The notes under the pieces are model-generated. The model was not told the DNA's origin. It made no database searches and worked only from the letters and a program-made list of their open reading frames with translations. This document shows, one piece after another, positions 27,810 to 38,375 of a stretch of DNA of 64,000 nucleotides. The stretch lies in the NCBI RefSeq assembly GCF_030544485.1, contig NZ_CP130610.1, forward strand, positions 2,356,001-2,420,000. Reading direction: 5' to 3'. This stretch comes from Halomonas sp. HAL1. GTDB lineage: Bacteria > Pseudomonadota > Gammaproteobacteria > Pseudomonadales > Halomonadaceae. Both the position numbers and the translations under genes were made by a program. Position 1 is the stretch's first letter. Every line of letters starts with the position of its first letter.

Positions 27810-29158
27810 CAGGCCTCTTTCTCGATCATGGTGAGATTGTCACGCAGGATGGGGCCATATTCGTATTTGCCGGGGCAAACGTACGTACACAGCGCCAGAT
27901 CCTCTTCGTCCAGCTCCAAACACCCAAGCTGCATGGCAACCTCAATGTCGCCCACGATCAGCGAACGCAGTAACTGAGTTGGCATGATATCCAGCGGCAT
28001 CACCGTTTCATATGAGCCAACGGGCACCATCGCGCGCTCTGAACCATTGGTTGATGTGGTGGGTGCGTAGTTACGCAAGCCTTTAATTCTGGAAAGATAG
28101 ATCCCCAGGACAGAATGTCGATCTGCGCCCAGTGATAGCCACCCAAGTAAGATGCGCTTATTACCTTCTTCAATCAGACTAAACTGATTGCTAAAGCGTC
28201 CCAGATAGGTAAGTTTGCCTTCCGCGGTAAAGCCAGAAAATACAGAACCAGAAATGACACGGGTGTCATCGGGTTTGATGACTTCTTCTGCCAGGAGTTC
28301 ATCCGTGCTAGCGCCGATACGGGTACGTACCAAGCGAGGGTTTTCAGCACGCGGGCCACCAATGGCAACCACGCGGCTCATATCCAGTTTCCCTTCTACA
28401 AAGAGCTTACCGAACGCGATAACGTCCTGATAGCCGATGTGCCACACCTGTTTGTGCAGAGCGACGGGAGAAAGGTAATGAATATGGGTACCCACTAGCC
28501 CGGCTGGGTGCGGCCCGGCAAAGCTTTCGGTTTTGACGCCTTCCACCTCACCGCCCGGAATAGAGGCGTTTTCCCCTGTACAAAGAAAGACGTTGCCCTC
28601 GGTCAGGCGCGCTAACACCTTGAGGCCATCTTCAAATGCTTGCGGCTGCTCATTAATGATCAGTGCAGGATCAGGGCTTAAAGGATGGGTATCTACGGCT
28701 GTTACAAAAATATCGGCCGGAGTGCTATCGATTGCCGGTGTACGCGAGAAAGGACGCGTGCGTAGCGCCGTCCAGAGTCCCGACGCCACCAGTTGGTCAA
28801 CAACGACCTGGCGTTCAAGCTGCGTTAAGGCATTACGGTCATGAGCAGCGAATTCAATCGCCTCCTCAGTCTCGTCGACTTTGATCACAACAGATAGTAA
28901 ACGACGTTTTTCGCCACGGTTTATTGCAAGCACTTCACCAGAAGCGGGCGCTGTATAGCGCACACCATCAATTTTCTTGTCGGTGAAGAGCAATTGGCCT
29001 AGTTTGACCTTATCCCCTTCCTGAACTTCCATCGTCGGCTTCATGCCAACGTAGTCGGTACCCAGGATTGCCACGTGGCGCACAGGCCGCGCATCTTCAA
29101 TACGCTGCTCGGGCGCTCCCGCGATGGGGAGATCCAGGCCTTTTTTGACTTCGATCAT
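27809..29158 (-). CDS. nqrA: Na+-NQR subunit A
   Basis: 449 residues, no membrane helices. It is the cytosolic quinone-associated subunit of the complex. The N-terminus ([14 protein letters not shown]), [20 protein letters not shown] and the C-terminal [20 protein letters not shown] segment match the family. It is the first gene of the operon. The 320 bp upstream hold a 22-bp tandem repeat and the GAPDH terminator and probably contain the promoter. Confidence 0.97.
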   Translation of the reverse strand: MIEVKKGLDLPIAGAPEQRIEDARPVRHVAILGTDYVGMKPTMEVQEGDKVKLGQLLFTDKKIDGVRYTAPASGEVLAINRGEKRRLLSVVIKVDETEEAIEFAAHDRNALTQLERQVVVDQLVASGLWTALRTRPFSRTPAIDSTPADIFVTAVDTHPLSPDPALIINEQPQAFEDGLKVLARLTEGNVFLCTGENASIPGGEVEGVKTESFAGPHPAGLVGTHIHYLSPVALHKQVWHIGYQDVIAFGKLFVEGKLDMSRVVAIGGPRAENPRLVRTRIGASTDELLAEEVIKPDDTRVISGSVFSGFTAEGKLTYLGRFSNQFSLIEEGNKRILLGWLSLGADRHSVLGIYLSRIKGLRNYAPTTSTNGSERAMVPVGSYETVMPLDIMPTQLLRSLIVGDIEVAMQLGCLELDEEDLALCTYVCPGKYEYGPILRDNLTMIEKEA

Positions 29159-29202
29159 AGTCTCGCCCAGTTGTTGGATCGGATATACGAAGGTATGGGG
29201 TT

Positions 29203-29246
29203 CGAATGCTTATTTTCTGCTCAGCGAATTGTTATTTTCTGCTCAG
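29203..29246 (-). repeat. Two tandem 22-bp repeats upstream of nqrA
   Basis: Units 29203-29224 and 29225-29246 match at 20 of 22 bases (both contain TTATTTTCTGCTCAG and begin with CGAAT). They end about 45 bases before the nqrA start. A two-helical-turn spacing in a promoter region suits a regulator binding site. Confidence 0.65.
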
Positions 29247-29386
29247 ATTGTTACCAGTCCGGCCCAAGCAGCACTTGAACCACCCCGAAAAATCCATCGT
29301 ATTATAAAGATAAGCGCGTCCAATGACCACATCCCTGATGATCTCCAAAAGTGCTATATACATTGGCAAACGGAAGGCATAGAGAC

Positions 29387-29412
29387 AAAAAAACGCCACC
29401 CGAAGGTGGCGC
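29387..29412 (-). terminator. Terminator after the GAPDH gene
   Basis: On the minus strand GCGCCACC, loop TTCG, GGTGGCG is followed by seven T. It lies about 65 bases past the 29479-30945 stop and isolates the GAPDH gene from nqrA. Confidence 0.85.
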
Positions 29413-29478
29413 TGCATCATTATTTCGCTTGATAGCCCCCGCAGAGAAGCTAATTTAGCAATATTATTATTTAGCTAT

Positions 29479-30945
29479 TTAGCGCGGCAGCTTTAAGAAC
29501 CGCACATTAGACATCTGTTGTAAAATACGCACGACTTGGCAGCTATAGCCAAATTCGTTGTCGTACCACATATAGACAACCGCATGATGACCGTTGGCGA
29601 TAGTCGCTTTGGCGTCAACAATGCCAGCATGACGATTGCCTACAAAGTCCGACGAGACCACTTCTGCCGAGTCAACGAAGTCAATTTGCTTTTGATAAGC
29701 AGAATCAATCGACATGCGACGCAAGTAGTCGTTTAGCGCAGCCGCATCAGTCGTTTTGTCCAGTGTCAGGTTAAGAATGGCCATGGAAACATTGGGGATC
29801 GGCACGCGAATTGCGTTACCGGTTAGCTTACCCTCAAGCTCAGGCAGTGCTTTGGAGACAGCTTTAGCCGCGCCCGTCTCGGTTAACACCATGTTCAACG
29901 CCGCGCTGCGGCCACGACGGTCGCCTTTGTGGTAGTTATCGATCAGGTTTTGGTCATTAGTGTAAGCATGCACGGTCTCAACGTGACCGTTTACCACACC
30001 ATACTCATCGTTAAGCACCTTCAATACCGGCACGATCGCGTTGGTGGTACATGATGCAGCTGAAACAATAAGATCGTTATCGCCAATCGATTCGTGATTA
30101 ATACCGTAAACGATATTTTTGATATCGCCTTTACCCGGCGCGGTCAGCAGCGCTTTGGCAGCACCTTTGCACTTCAAGTGCTGGCCCAAGCCCTCTTCAT
30201 CACGCCAAATACCGGTATTATCAACGATAACGGCATTGTTGATGTCGTAGGTGGTGTAGTCGATCTCACTCGGTGAATCGGCATAGATAACCTGAATGAC
30301 ATTGCCATTTACGGTTAGCGTGCGCGCTTCTGCATCAACCATGATGGTGCCATCAAACGGCCCGTGTACGGAATCGCGGCGCAGCAGGCTGGCACGTTTT
30401 TCAAGGTCCTTTGCCACATCGCCACGGCCACGTACAACAATAGCCCGTAGGCGTAGCAGGTTGCCGCCACCGGCTTTTTCAACCATCACCCGAGCCAATA
30501 ACCGACCAATACGGCCAAAACCATAAAGCACTACATCTTGTGGCTCACCGGTGCTGGCACCTGGCTGATAACCATCAATAATTTCGTGCAGTTCTTTGCG
30601 CAGAAAGGCTTCAACATCGCCCCCGCCCTGGCGCTTAAACATTACCCCCAACTTGCCCACATCGACATGCGCAGGGCCAAGATTTAACTCAACCATGCTT
30701 TTAAGAATCGGGTAGGTATCTTCAACGGAGAGCTCAGTTCCCTCCAGTTTGCGTACAAAGCGGTGGTCTTTGAGAATACGGATGACTGACCGTTTGATGA
30801 GCGAGCGTCCGAACATGGTGGCAACAACATTATTCTGACGATAGAGCTGCCCTACCAATGGGATCATCTGCTCCGCCAAGGCTTCGTTGCCTTGCCATTC
30901 TTGAAAAACGTTTTCGAGCGCTTGCTGACTCACGGGCGGCCTCAT
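29479..30945 (-). CDS. Long-form glyceraldehyde-3-phosphate dehydrogenase
   Basis: 488 residues, against about 335 for ordinary GAPDH. A helical N-terminal extension of about 130 residues (ENVFQEWQGNEALAEQMIPL) precedes the NAD-binding YGFGRIGRLLARVM. The catalytic cysteine is in SAASCTTNAIVPVL, and YDNEFGYSCQVVRIL closes the catalytic domain. It should interconvert glyceraldehyde 3-phosphate and 1,3-bisphosphoglycerate. A similar long GAPDH lies next to mfd in Pseudomonas aeruginosa (PA3001, from memory). It is divergent from mfd here. The extension's role is not known to me. Confidence 0.93.
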   Translation of the reverse strand: MRPPVSQQALENVFQEWQGNEALAEQMIPLVGQLYRQNNVVATMFGRSLIKRSVIRILKDHRFVRKLEGTELSVEDTYPILKSMVELNLGPAHVDVGKLGVMFKRQGGGDVEAFLRKELHEIIDGYQPGASTGEPQDVVLYGFGRIGRLLARVMVEKAGGGNLLRLRAIVVRGRGDVAKDLEKRASLLRRDSVHGPFDGTIMVDAEARTLTVNGNVIQVIYADSPSEIDYTTYDINNAVIVDNTGIWRDEEGLGQHLKCKGAAKALLTAPGKGDIKNIVYGINHESIGDNDLIVSAASCTTNAIVPVLKVLNDEYGVVNGHVETVHAYTNDQNLIDNYHKGDRRGRSAALNMVLTETGAAKAVSKALPELEGKLTGNAIRVPIPNVSMAILNLTLDKTTDAAALNDYLRRMSIDSAYQKQIDFVDSAEVVSSDFVGNRHAGIVDAKATIANGHHAVVYMWYDNEFGYSCQVVRILQQMSNVRFLKLPR

Positions 30946-31194
30946 CAGGTAGTGGAAACAGGAAGTGGAAACGGGGTCGTAAACTAATAATTCGGTTTAT
31001 TATCCGGGGCAAGCGCAGTCGTCGCAATGAAAGGATAGTCGCACAACATGTAGGGGTATTACAGAAACGCCAATCTCACTACAAAACCACTTTCATAACA
31101 GATTAACCCGCTACCTAAAGCCGCGGCACTCTAACTGAAACGGGTGATCGTGTATGATCTGTTTTCCGTTTCAGCGCAAAACGATATCTTGCTT

Positions 31195-34100
31195 ATGCCG
31201 ACTTTCTCTCTGCTCGAACCGCCCCAGCCTCAAGGGACTCGCGATACGCTCTACTGGACATCGCCGCCGGGCAGCGCGACTGCTCTGGCACTCTCTCGCG
31301 TTGCCAAGCACGCCCCGCTATTGGTGATTACGCCCAATACGGCCAGTGCGCAGCGCCTGGAACAAGATCTGTACTTTTATAGCGATGTACCCGTACTGCC
31401 CTTCCCCGATTGGGAAACGCTACCCTACGATAGCTTTTCGCCCCACCAGGACATTGTCTCAGCGAGGCTACGCACCCTGCGCCAGCTCCAAGATGGCGTG
31501 CGTGGCATTGTATTGGTGCCGATCAATACGCTGATGCAGCGCTTACCGCCGGTTGAGTACATCGCCGGGCGGGTAATGACGCTCAAAACCGGTGAGCGTT
31601 TGAATCGCGAAACGTTCCGGGAATCGCTTTCGCGAGCGGGTTATCGCGCCGTGGAAACGGTGTATGAACCAGGCGAATACGCCATGCGTGGGGCATTGAT
31701 CGACCTATTTGCAATGGGCATGGACGAACCGATCCGCATCGATCTGTTTGACGATGAGATCGACACACTGCGTCACTTCGACCCCGGCAGTCAGCGCTCA
31801 ACCGATAAACTTGAGTCGCTAGAGTTGCTCCCCGCCCACGAGTACTCGCTGAGCCGAAGTGCCATCGCCTGCTTTCGTGAGCAGTTTGAAACCCTATTTG
31901 ATGTCGATCCGCGCCAGTGCCCTCTCTATAACGATGCATTAAAGGGCATTCCCTCTCCGGGGCTTGAGCACTATCTGCCGCTGTTTTTTGAGCAGACCGC
32001 TTCGCTGTTTGAGCACCTAACCGACGACACCCGGGTCGCCCTACTGCCTGGTGTGCTTAATGCGGCCGAACAGCACTGGCAGTCTATTGATGCACGCTAC
32101 GTTAACTTGGGTGTTGATCCTACACGGCCACTGCTACCACCTCACCGGGCGTTTTTCCCGGTCAGTGATGTTTTTTCGTCTATAAAAGCACGCCCGCGCA
32201 TAGAGCTAACTGAAGACAGCGAGCAGCGCCATGCGCATCTGCCTGAAGCAGCACCATTGCCTACGCTGTCGATTAATGCCCGCGCTAAGCAGCCACTTGG
32301 CGAGCTTACGGCGTTTTTGAAGTCTCACGCCGAAACCCGGGTGCTGTTTGTAGCGGAATCACGGGGCCGCCGCGAAGCGCTGGAAGAGATATTGGCGCCG
32401 CTTAAGCTTTCGCTCCCACATACCGATAGCTTTCACGACTTCCTCGCCAGCGATCACACCTACGCCATTACCGAAGGCTTGGTGGACAGCGGCCTGTGGC
32501 TGAACAACCCAAGCGTTGCAGTGATCAGTGAGACAGAGCTATTTGGCGATGTGGTACGCCAGAGCAGGCGGCGTGAAAAAGCTACCGATGATAACGAGCT
32601 TGCGGTCCGCCATCTCTCAGAACTACGCGAAGGCGCGCCGGTGGTTCACCAGGCACATGGCGTTGGCCGCTACATAGGGCTGGAAACATTGGAGGCCGGC
32701 GGTCAGGCCAACGAGTTTTTAGCGCTCTCCTACGCCGATGGCGCCAAACTTTATGTGCCGGTCGACAGCCTACATATGATCTCCCGCTACAGCGGTGCCG
32801 GTGATGAACTGGCGCCGCTGCATAAGCTGGGTTCCGATCAGTGGGAAAAAGCCCGTCGCAAAGCCGCCGAGAAGATTCGCGATACCGCCGCTGAACTTTT
32901 GGATGTTTACGCTCGAAGGGAAGCTCAACAGGGCGTGGTTTACGAAACGCCAGGCGATGAGTATGTTCGCTTTGCGAGCAACTTCCCCTTCGAGGAGACT
33001 CCCGATCAGCACGCAGCCATTGAAGCGGTGATCAGCGACATGACGTCGCCGCAGCCCATGGATCGTGTGGTATGTGGTGACGTAGGCTTCGGCAAAACCG
33101 AAGTGGCCATGCGCGCGGCATTTATCGCCGTACAATCAGGTCGCCAAGTAGTGGTCCTGGTGCCTACCACGCTGCTGGCGCGCCAGCATTTCGAGAATTT
33201 CCGCGATCGCTTTGCCGACACCGCCGTCAATATTGGCCTGATCTCCCGCTTTACTAGCGGCAAAGAGGTCACTCAAACATTAGAGAGTGTTAAAAGCGGC
33301 CAAACCGATATAGTGATTGGCACCCATAAACTGCTCTCTAAAAGCGTTGAGCTACCCAAAATGGGACTCCTCATCATTGATGAAGAGCACCGCTTTGGGG
33401 TAGCGCAAAAAGAGAAGCTCAAAACGCTGCGCGCTGAAGTCGATATTTTGACACTAACGGCGACGCCTATTCCGCGGACGCTAAACATGGCGATGAGTGG
33501 CATCCGGGATTTGTCGATTATCGCTACCCCGCCCGCCCGTCGCCTGTCGGTTAAAACCTTCGTTCAACAGCATGATGCCAGCATCATTAAAGAAGCTCTG
33601 CTACGTGAGATACTGCGCGGTGGGCAGGTGTATGTGCTGCATAACGAAGTCAAAACCATTGAGAACAGTGCCGAAAAAATCCGTGAGCTGATTCCTGAAG
33701 CGCGGGTAGCGGTTGCCCACGGCCAACTGCCTGAGCGCAGCCTCGAACGCATCATGTCGGACTTCTATCATCGCCGTTTTAATGTGCTGGTATGCTCAAC
33801 CATTATTGAAACCGGTATTGATGTGCCTAGCGCTAACACCATCATTATCGAACGCGCTGACAAGTTTGGCTTGGCACAACTTCACCAGCTGCGGGGCCGA
33901 GTTGGCCGTAGCCACCACCAGGCTTATGCTTACCTGCTGACACCGCCACCTAAAGCGATGACCCGTGATGCCATCAAACGACTGGAAGCCATTAGCGCTT
34001 CGGATGACTTAGGCGCTGGCTTCACCCTGGCCAGCCACGACATGGAAATACGCGGGGCGGGCGAACTACTGGGTGATGAACAGAGCGGCCAGATGGAAAC

Positions 34101-34644
34101 CATTGGCTATACACTGTACATGGAGATGCTTGACCGGGCAGTGAAGGCCATTCGCGCGGGTAAAACACCCAATATCGATGCACCCTTCAATACTGGCGTG
34201 GAAATTAGCCTTAACCTGCCTGCATTGATCCCCAATGACTATATTCATGATGTGCAGCAACGTCTGGTGATATATAAGCGAATTGCCAATACTCAAAGCG
34301 ATGGCGAGCTCAAAGAGCTGCAGGTTGAGCTTATTGATCGTTTTGGCTTACTGCCTGCACCGCTCAAGAATCTTATCCGTCAGACCAAGCTTCGCCATCG
34401 TGCAGAGCAGCTGGGGATCAGCAAGATTGAAGCAGGCGAGAGCCGTGGGCGTGTACTGTTTGATAGCTCGACTCAAGTAGATCCTCTGACCCTGGTGACG
34501 CTCATTCAGACCTCTCCGAAGCACTACCGCTTGGACGGCTCTGACACATTAAGATTTGAATTGCCTATGGAAAGCGTCGACAAGCGCTTCCAACAGCTTG
34601 AAAACCTACTTAGCACGCTTAATCAAAAAGTAGCGGCGGCGTGA
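31195..34644 (+). CDS. mfd: Transcription-repair coupling factor
   Basis: 1,149 residues from the ATG at 31195, which gives the standard MPTFSLL-like start and family length; an earlier in-frame start at 31144 is less likely. Mfd removes RNA polymerase stalled at DNA damage and recruits UvrA. Domains in order: UvrB-like N-terminal module, a CarD/RID module (VVHQAHGVGRYIGLE, about 500), and translocase motifs GDVGFGKTEVAMRA (Walker A, about 630) and IIDEEHRFGV (Walker B). A C-terminal autoinhibitory domain follows. It is a single gene with its own upstream region. Confidence 0.97.
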   Translation: MPTFSLLEPPQPQGTRDTLYWTSPPGSATALALSRVAKHAPLLVITPNTASAQRLEQDLYFYSDVPVLPFPDWETLPYDSFSPHQDIVSARLRTLRQLQDGVRGIVLVPINTLMQRLPPVEYIAGRVMTLKTGERLNRETFRESLSRAGYRAVETVYEPGEYAMRGALIDLFAMGMDEPIRIDLFDDEIDTLRHFDPGSQRSTDKLESLELLPAHEYSLSRSAIACFREQFETLFDVDPRQCPLYNDALKGIPSPGLEHYLPLFFEQTASLFEHLTDDTRVALLPGVLNAAEQHWQSIDARYVNLGVDPTRPLLPPHRAFFPVSDVFSSIKARPRIELTEDSEQRHAHLPEAAPLPTLSINARAKQPLGELTAFLKSHAETRVLFVAESRGRREALEEILAPLKLSLPHTDSFHDFLASDHTYAITEGLVDSGLWLNNPSVAVISETELFGDVVRQSRRREKATDDNELAVRHLSELREGAPVVHQAHGVGRYIGLETLEAGGQANEFLALSYADGAKLYVPVDSLHMISRYSGAGDELAPLHKLGSDQWEKARRKAAEKIRDTAAELLDVYARREAQQGVVYETPGDEYVRFASNFPFEETPDQHAAIEAVISDMTSPQPMDRVVCGDVGFGKTEVAMRAAFIAVQSGRQVVVLVPTTLLARQHFENFRDRFADTAVNIGLISRFTSGKEVTQTLESVKSGQTDIVIGTHKLLSKSVELPKMGLLIIDEEHRFGVAQKEKLKTLRAEVDILTLTATPIPRTLNMAMSGIRDLSIIATPPARRLSVKTFVQQHDASIIKEALLREILRGGQVYVLHNEVKTIENSAEKIRELIPEARVAVAHGQLPERSLERIMSDFYHRRFNVLVCSTIIETGIDVPSANTIIIERADKFGLAQLHQLRGRVGRSHHQAYAYLLTPPPKAMTRDAIKRLEAISASDDLGAGFTLASHDMEIRGAGELLGDEQSGQMETIGYTLYMEMLDRAVKAIRAGKTPNIDAPFNTGVEISLNLPALIPNDYIHDVQQRLVIYKRIANTQSDGELKELQVELIDRFGLLPAPLKNLIRQTKLRHRAEQLGISKIEAGESRGRVLFDSSTQVDPLTLVTLIQTSPKHYRLDGSDTLRFELPMESVDKRFQQLENLLSTLNQKVAAA

Positions 34645-34754
34645 CGCTTGGGGCAAACTTGACAGTAGCCATGCCCTAGTTAACCCACCTCGTGGATTAA
34701 CATCAGTGGCCCAACGACGCGCATCAGCAGTGAATTAACATATTAGGAATGACC

Positions 34755-35969
<1,215 letters not shown>

Positions 35970-35989
35970 TACGCTGATACGGCAGTAAC

Positions 35990-36017
35990 AAAAAACCCCG
36001 CCGAGGCGGGGTTTTTT
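35990..36017. terminator. Bidirectional intrinsic terminator
   Basis: AAAAAACCCCGCC, short loop, GGCGGGGTTTTTT: a GC-rich stem with A-run before and T-run after. It ends the L,D-transpeptidase transcript on the plus strand and can serve minus-strand transcription from the lipoprotein gene. Confidence 0.9.
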
Positions 36018-36123
36018 GCGTAGCTAGCGGCAAAAACTACTTGCCTAATATCTTTACCAACTACGACTTGCATACAGCAACCGCTGAAAGAGCCTATTGA
36101 CTCCCCAGCAGCTCCAAGCAGAA

Positions 36124-36387
36124 TTACTTCTGCATGGAACGCTGGAACATGCGGTTCATTTCTTCACGGTTCTGCTCAGACATCTGCAGAGCAGCCTGCG
36201 CATCGCGCTGGGCTTGGTTTGCAGTGTTCATAGCTTGTGAAGCCATGCTGCGTGCTTCTGCAGCGTCAGCCTGTGCAGATTCTGCAGTCATGCGGACTTC
36301 TTCCAGCGCGCCGGTAGAAGCACAACCAGCAAGAATTGCCAGAGAAGCGGCAGCAGCAGTCATCTTCAGAGTAGTTTTCAAAGTCAT
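36124..36387 (-). CDS. OprI/Lpp-type major outer-membrane lipoprotein
   Basis: 87 residues. The lipobox LAGC gives lipidated Cys22. The mature part is a heptad-rich Ala/Gln/Met coiled coil (AEARSMASQAMNTANQAQRD) that should trimerise. It ends in Lys87 (FQRSMQK), the residue by which Lpp and OprI are linked to peptidoglycan. AGGAGAAC lies just before the ATG. L,D-transpeptidase genes lie on both sides, the enzyme class that makes this link. Residues are closer to OprI than to E. coli Lpp. Confidence 0.9.
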   Translation of the reverse strand: MTLKTTLKMTAAAASLAILAGCASTGALEEVRMTAESAQADAAEARSMASQAMNTANQAQRDAQAALQMSEQNREEMNRMFQRSMQK

Positions 36388-36612
36388 AATGTTCTCCTTG
36401 AGTCGTCCTTGGGTACTACATTAAGGGTATGACAAAAATAAGGCTACGCACTTTACTAACGTACTTAGCTTAAATTTGTCTACCTGCGGTGCAGGTTCTT
36501 TACAGTGACTTGTTTTGCGATGCTCGCAAGTCAAACGCTGTTTTATAATAGACTACAGCGGTTGTCTATAGCCACTTGTTTAAAACCTCGAACTTCCTTC
36601 AACGGCATTAGC

Positions 36613-37242
36613 TTAACGGATCACTACACGGGTGCCAACACCCACTAGCGATGCCAAGCGATCAATTTGCTCGTTGGTAACGGCGACACACCCTTGAGTC
36701 CAATGATAGCGACCATGAATATCGGGGTCCGCGCTACCCAAGCCATGAATCCCAATCGCCCCACCCAGGGCAGTATTTTGCGGTGGTTGACCGTTACGTC
36801 GGTAGTAGTCGAAGTAATCTTCATAATCGGTTTGGGAATAAATACCTTTTTCAAGCGCCATGCGTGCATGGGCTGGCGTTGGGAAATCAATCCCCATAAA
36901 CGTACGCCACTGGCTTTCGTAATTAAAACGATTGATACGAAACTCACCCTTAGGCGTCACGTTATCGCCACGAACGCGCTGAGTCTTCGCCCCTGCACGC
37001 CCTAGGGATATGGGTGCATAGCGCTCCAAAAGCGTATTACCACGGAACACACTGAGTGTAGCCTCTTGATCATCAATCAGTACCCACAGCTCATTGCTAT
37101 GGCGCGGCACATGGGCGCGCGTAAGCATTGTTTCGATAAGGTCAGAGGGAGCAGCCTGGTTAGGTGCAGTGACAGCAGCGCTAGCAACCGCTGGCAAGCT
37201 CAGCACCATAGCTAAAAATCGACGGCGATTGATTAAAAACAT
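36613..37242 (-). CDS. L,D-transpeptidase (YkuD), short form
   Basis: 209 residues. A signal peptide or N-terminal anchor (FLAMVLSLPAVASAAV) precedes a minimal YkuD domain. Its motifs are IGIHGLGSADPDIHGRYHWT and TQGCVAVTNEQID, with the catalytic Cys in TQGC. It probably acts in the periplasm on tetrapeptide stems. It lies 225 bases upstream of the OprI-like gene on the same strand, so attachment of that lipoprotein to peptidoglycan is a plausible role. No LysM or other domain is present. Confidence 0.88.
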   Translation of the reverse strand: MFLINRRRFLAMVLSLPAVASAAVTAPNQAAPSDLIETMLTRAHVPRHSNELWVLIDDQEATLSVFRGNTLLERYAPISLGRAGAKTQRVRGDNVTPKGEFRINRFNYESQWRTFMGIDFPTPAHARMALEKGIYSQTDYEDYFDYYRRNGQPPQNTALGGAIGIHGLGSADPDIHGRYHWTQGCVAVTNEQIDRLASLVGVGTRVVIR

Positions 37243-37396
37243 GACAGCTCTCGAAACATAGTAGCCTGTGGTTGACCAACTAAACGCATAGGGTGGCTGT
37301 TATACCTTATTCCCACATCCGCCGTAAGTAATTTCGTCATAGTATCGCTTTGGGTCGTCCCGAAGCGATGATGTACTCGCCAGTGGCACATACTCA

Positions 37397-37861
37397 TTAA
37401 ACGCCCTGCAACTCTTCCATACTCGCCATCATGTGGCGTATTTCAGAATTATGCCCTTCAGCTAGCGAATCAAAGAACTCTGCTTCGGGTTCAATTCTCG
37501 AACGTGCGGCACGATGCTTGTACAACGCCTGCAAACGCTCATGGGCGGTGGTGGCTGTTTTCATGGCATCTTCTATGGAGCCTGTAACGGTTTGCTCCGC
37601 AATTCGATCCAGTTCTGGTGGTTCGGGAAATTCGCTCGACTCGTCGAACCACGTCTCCAGCACCTCAGAATGATCCGTACCGTCATGGAACAAGTCTTCA
37701 AGACCCGTTTTCATCTTCAATTCACGGCTGGCGAGATAATCTAATCCCATTTTTAAGCGTTCATTGTCGGCTTTATCAGCGGCCTCGCTGTATTGACGCG
37801 CCATTCGCGCGTGAAAGCCTGCCGCCCATTCGACTAAATCTTTAACTTGGTTATAGCGCAT
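37397..37861 (-). CDS. Ferritin-like helical protein, unknown function
   Basis: About 154 residues from the ATG at 37861 (AAGGAG with six bases spacing; an ATG at 37864 is adjacent). The sequence is all helical, with repeated acidic and histidine positions (WAAGFHARMARQYSEAAD, LEDLFHDGTDHSEVLE, GHNSEIRHMMASMEE), recalling four-helix ferritin-like or rubrerythrin-like folds. A complete ExxH metal set is not evident, so metal binding is uncertain. It lies downstream of topA and the DUF6586-like gene on the same strand. Confidence 0.6.
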   Translation of the reverse strand: MRYNQVKDLVEWAAGFHARMARQYSEAADKADNERLKMGLDYLASRELKMKTGLEDLFHDGTDHSEVLETWFDESSEFPEPPELDRIAEQTVTGSIEDAMKTATTAHERLQALYKHRAARSRIEPEAEFFDSLAEGHNSEIRHMMASMEELQGV

Positions 37862-37913
37862 CATGATCTCCTTTTCGTGGTGCTTACTTGACCAGCGGGT
37901 AAAATCGAGCCTT

Positions 37914-38375
37914 TTACCACTCCAGGCTGGTTTCACGCAGAGCACTTATTTCGCGCTTTGCGGCCTGAAGGTTATCCAGCAATTGCTGAGGCAAACTCGC
38001 TTGACTATCCACCTTAATCATAGCGGGATTATGAGTAGTACGCCGCGCAGCACCTTCATCGCTATGTAGGCGTTCAAGCTGACCCGTCAGCCAATTCAAC
38101 CAACTTTCCGGCTGAGCGTTTAAGTCGCGCAGGCGCTGTAGCTCTGCCAAAGCCGGGCCTTGCTGAGATAACAATACATGCCAGCGATGCTCTGGCAAGC
38201 GAGCATGCTCTGTGACTTCCCGTAAAAGCGACTCTAACGCCAGCTCAAAGAGCGCCAACGCGCCCTCCTCCAGTGCCATCTGCCGCGAGGGGGCATGCTC
38301 ATCCTCCCCCGCTGGCATAATGGCTAACAGCTCCGCTTGGTAGAGTAACTGATTGGTCCGCGAGCGTGCATTCAC
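37914..38375 (-). CDS. DUF6586-like protein downstream of topA
   Basis: 153 residues, helical and soluble, with no signal peptide. The start ([17 protein letters not shown]) and the [13 protein letters not shown] segment resemble small proteins encoded after topA in Pseudomonas (DUF6586). The function is unknown. The ATG overlaps the topA stop by four bases (ATGA), so it is translationally coupled to topA. Confidence 0.75.
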   Translation of the reverse strand: MNARSRTNQLLYQAELLAIMPAGEDEHAPSRQMALEEGALALFELALESLLREVTEHARLPEHRWHVLLSQQGPALAELQRLRDLNAQPESWLNWLTGQLERLHSDEGAARRTTHNPAMIKVDSQASLPQQLLDNLQAAKREISALRETSLEW

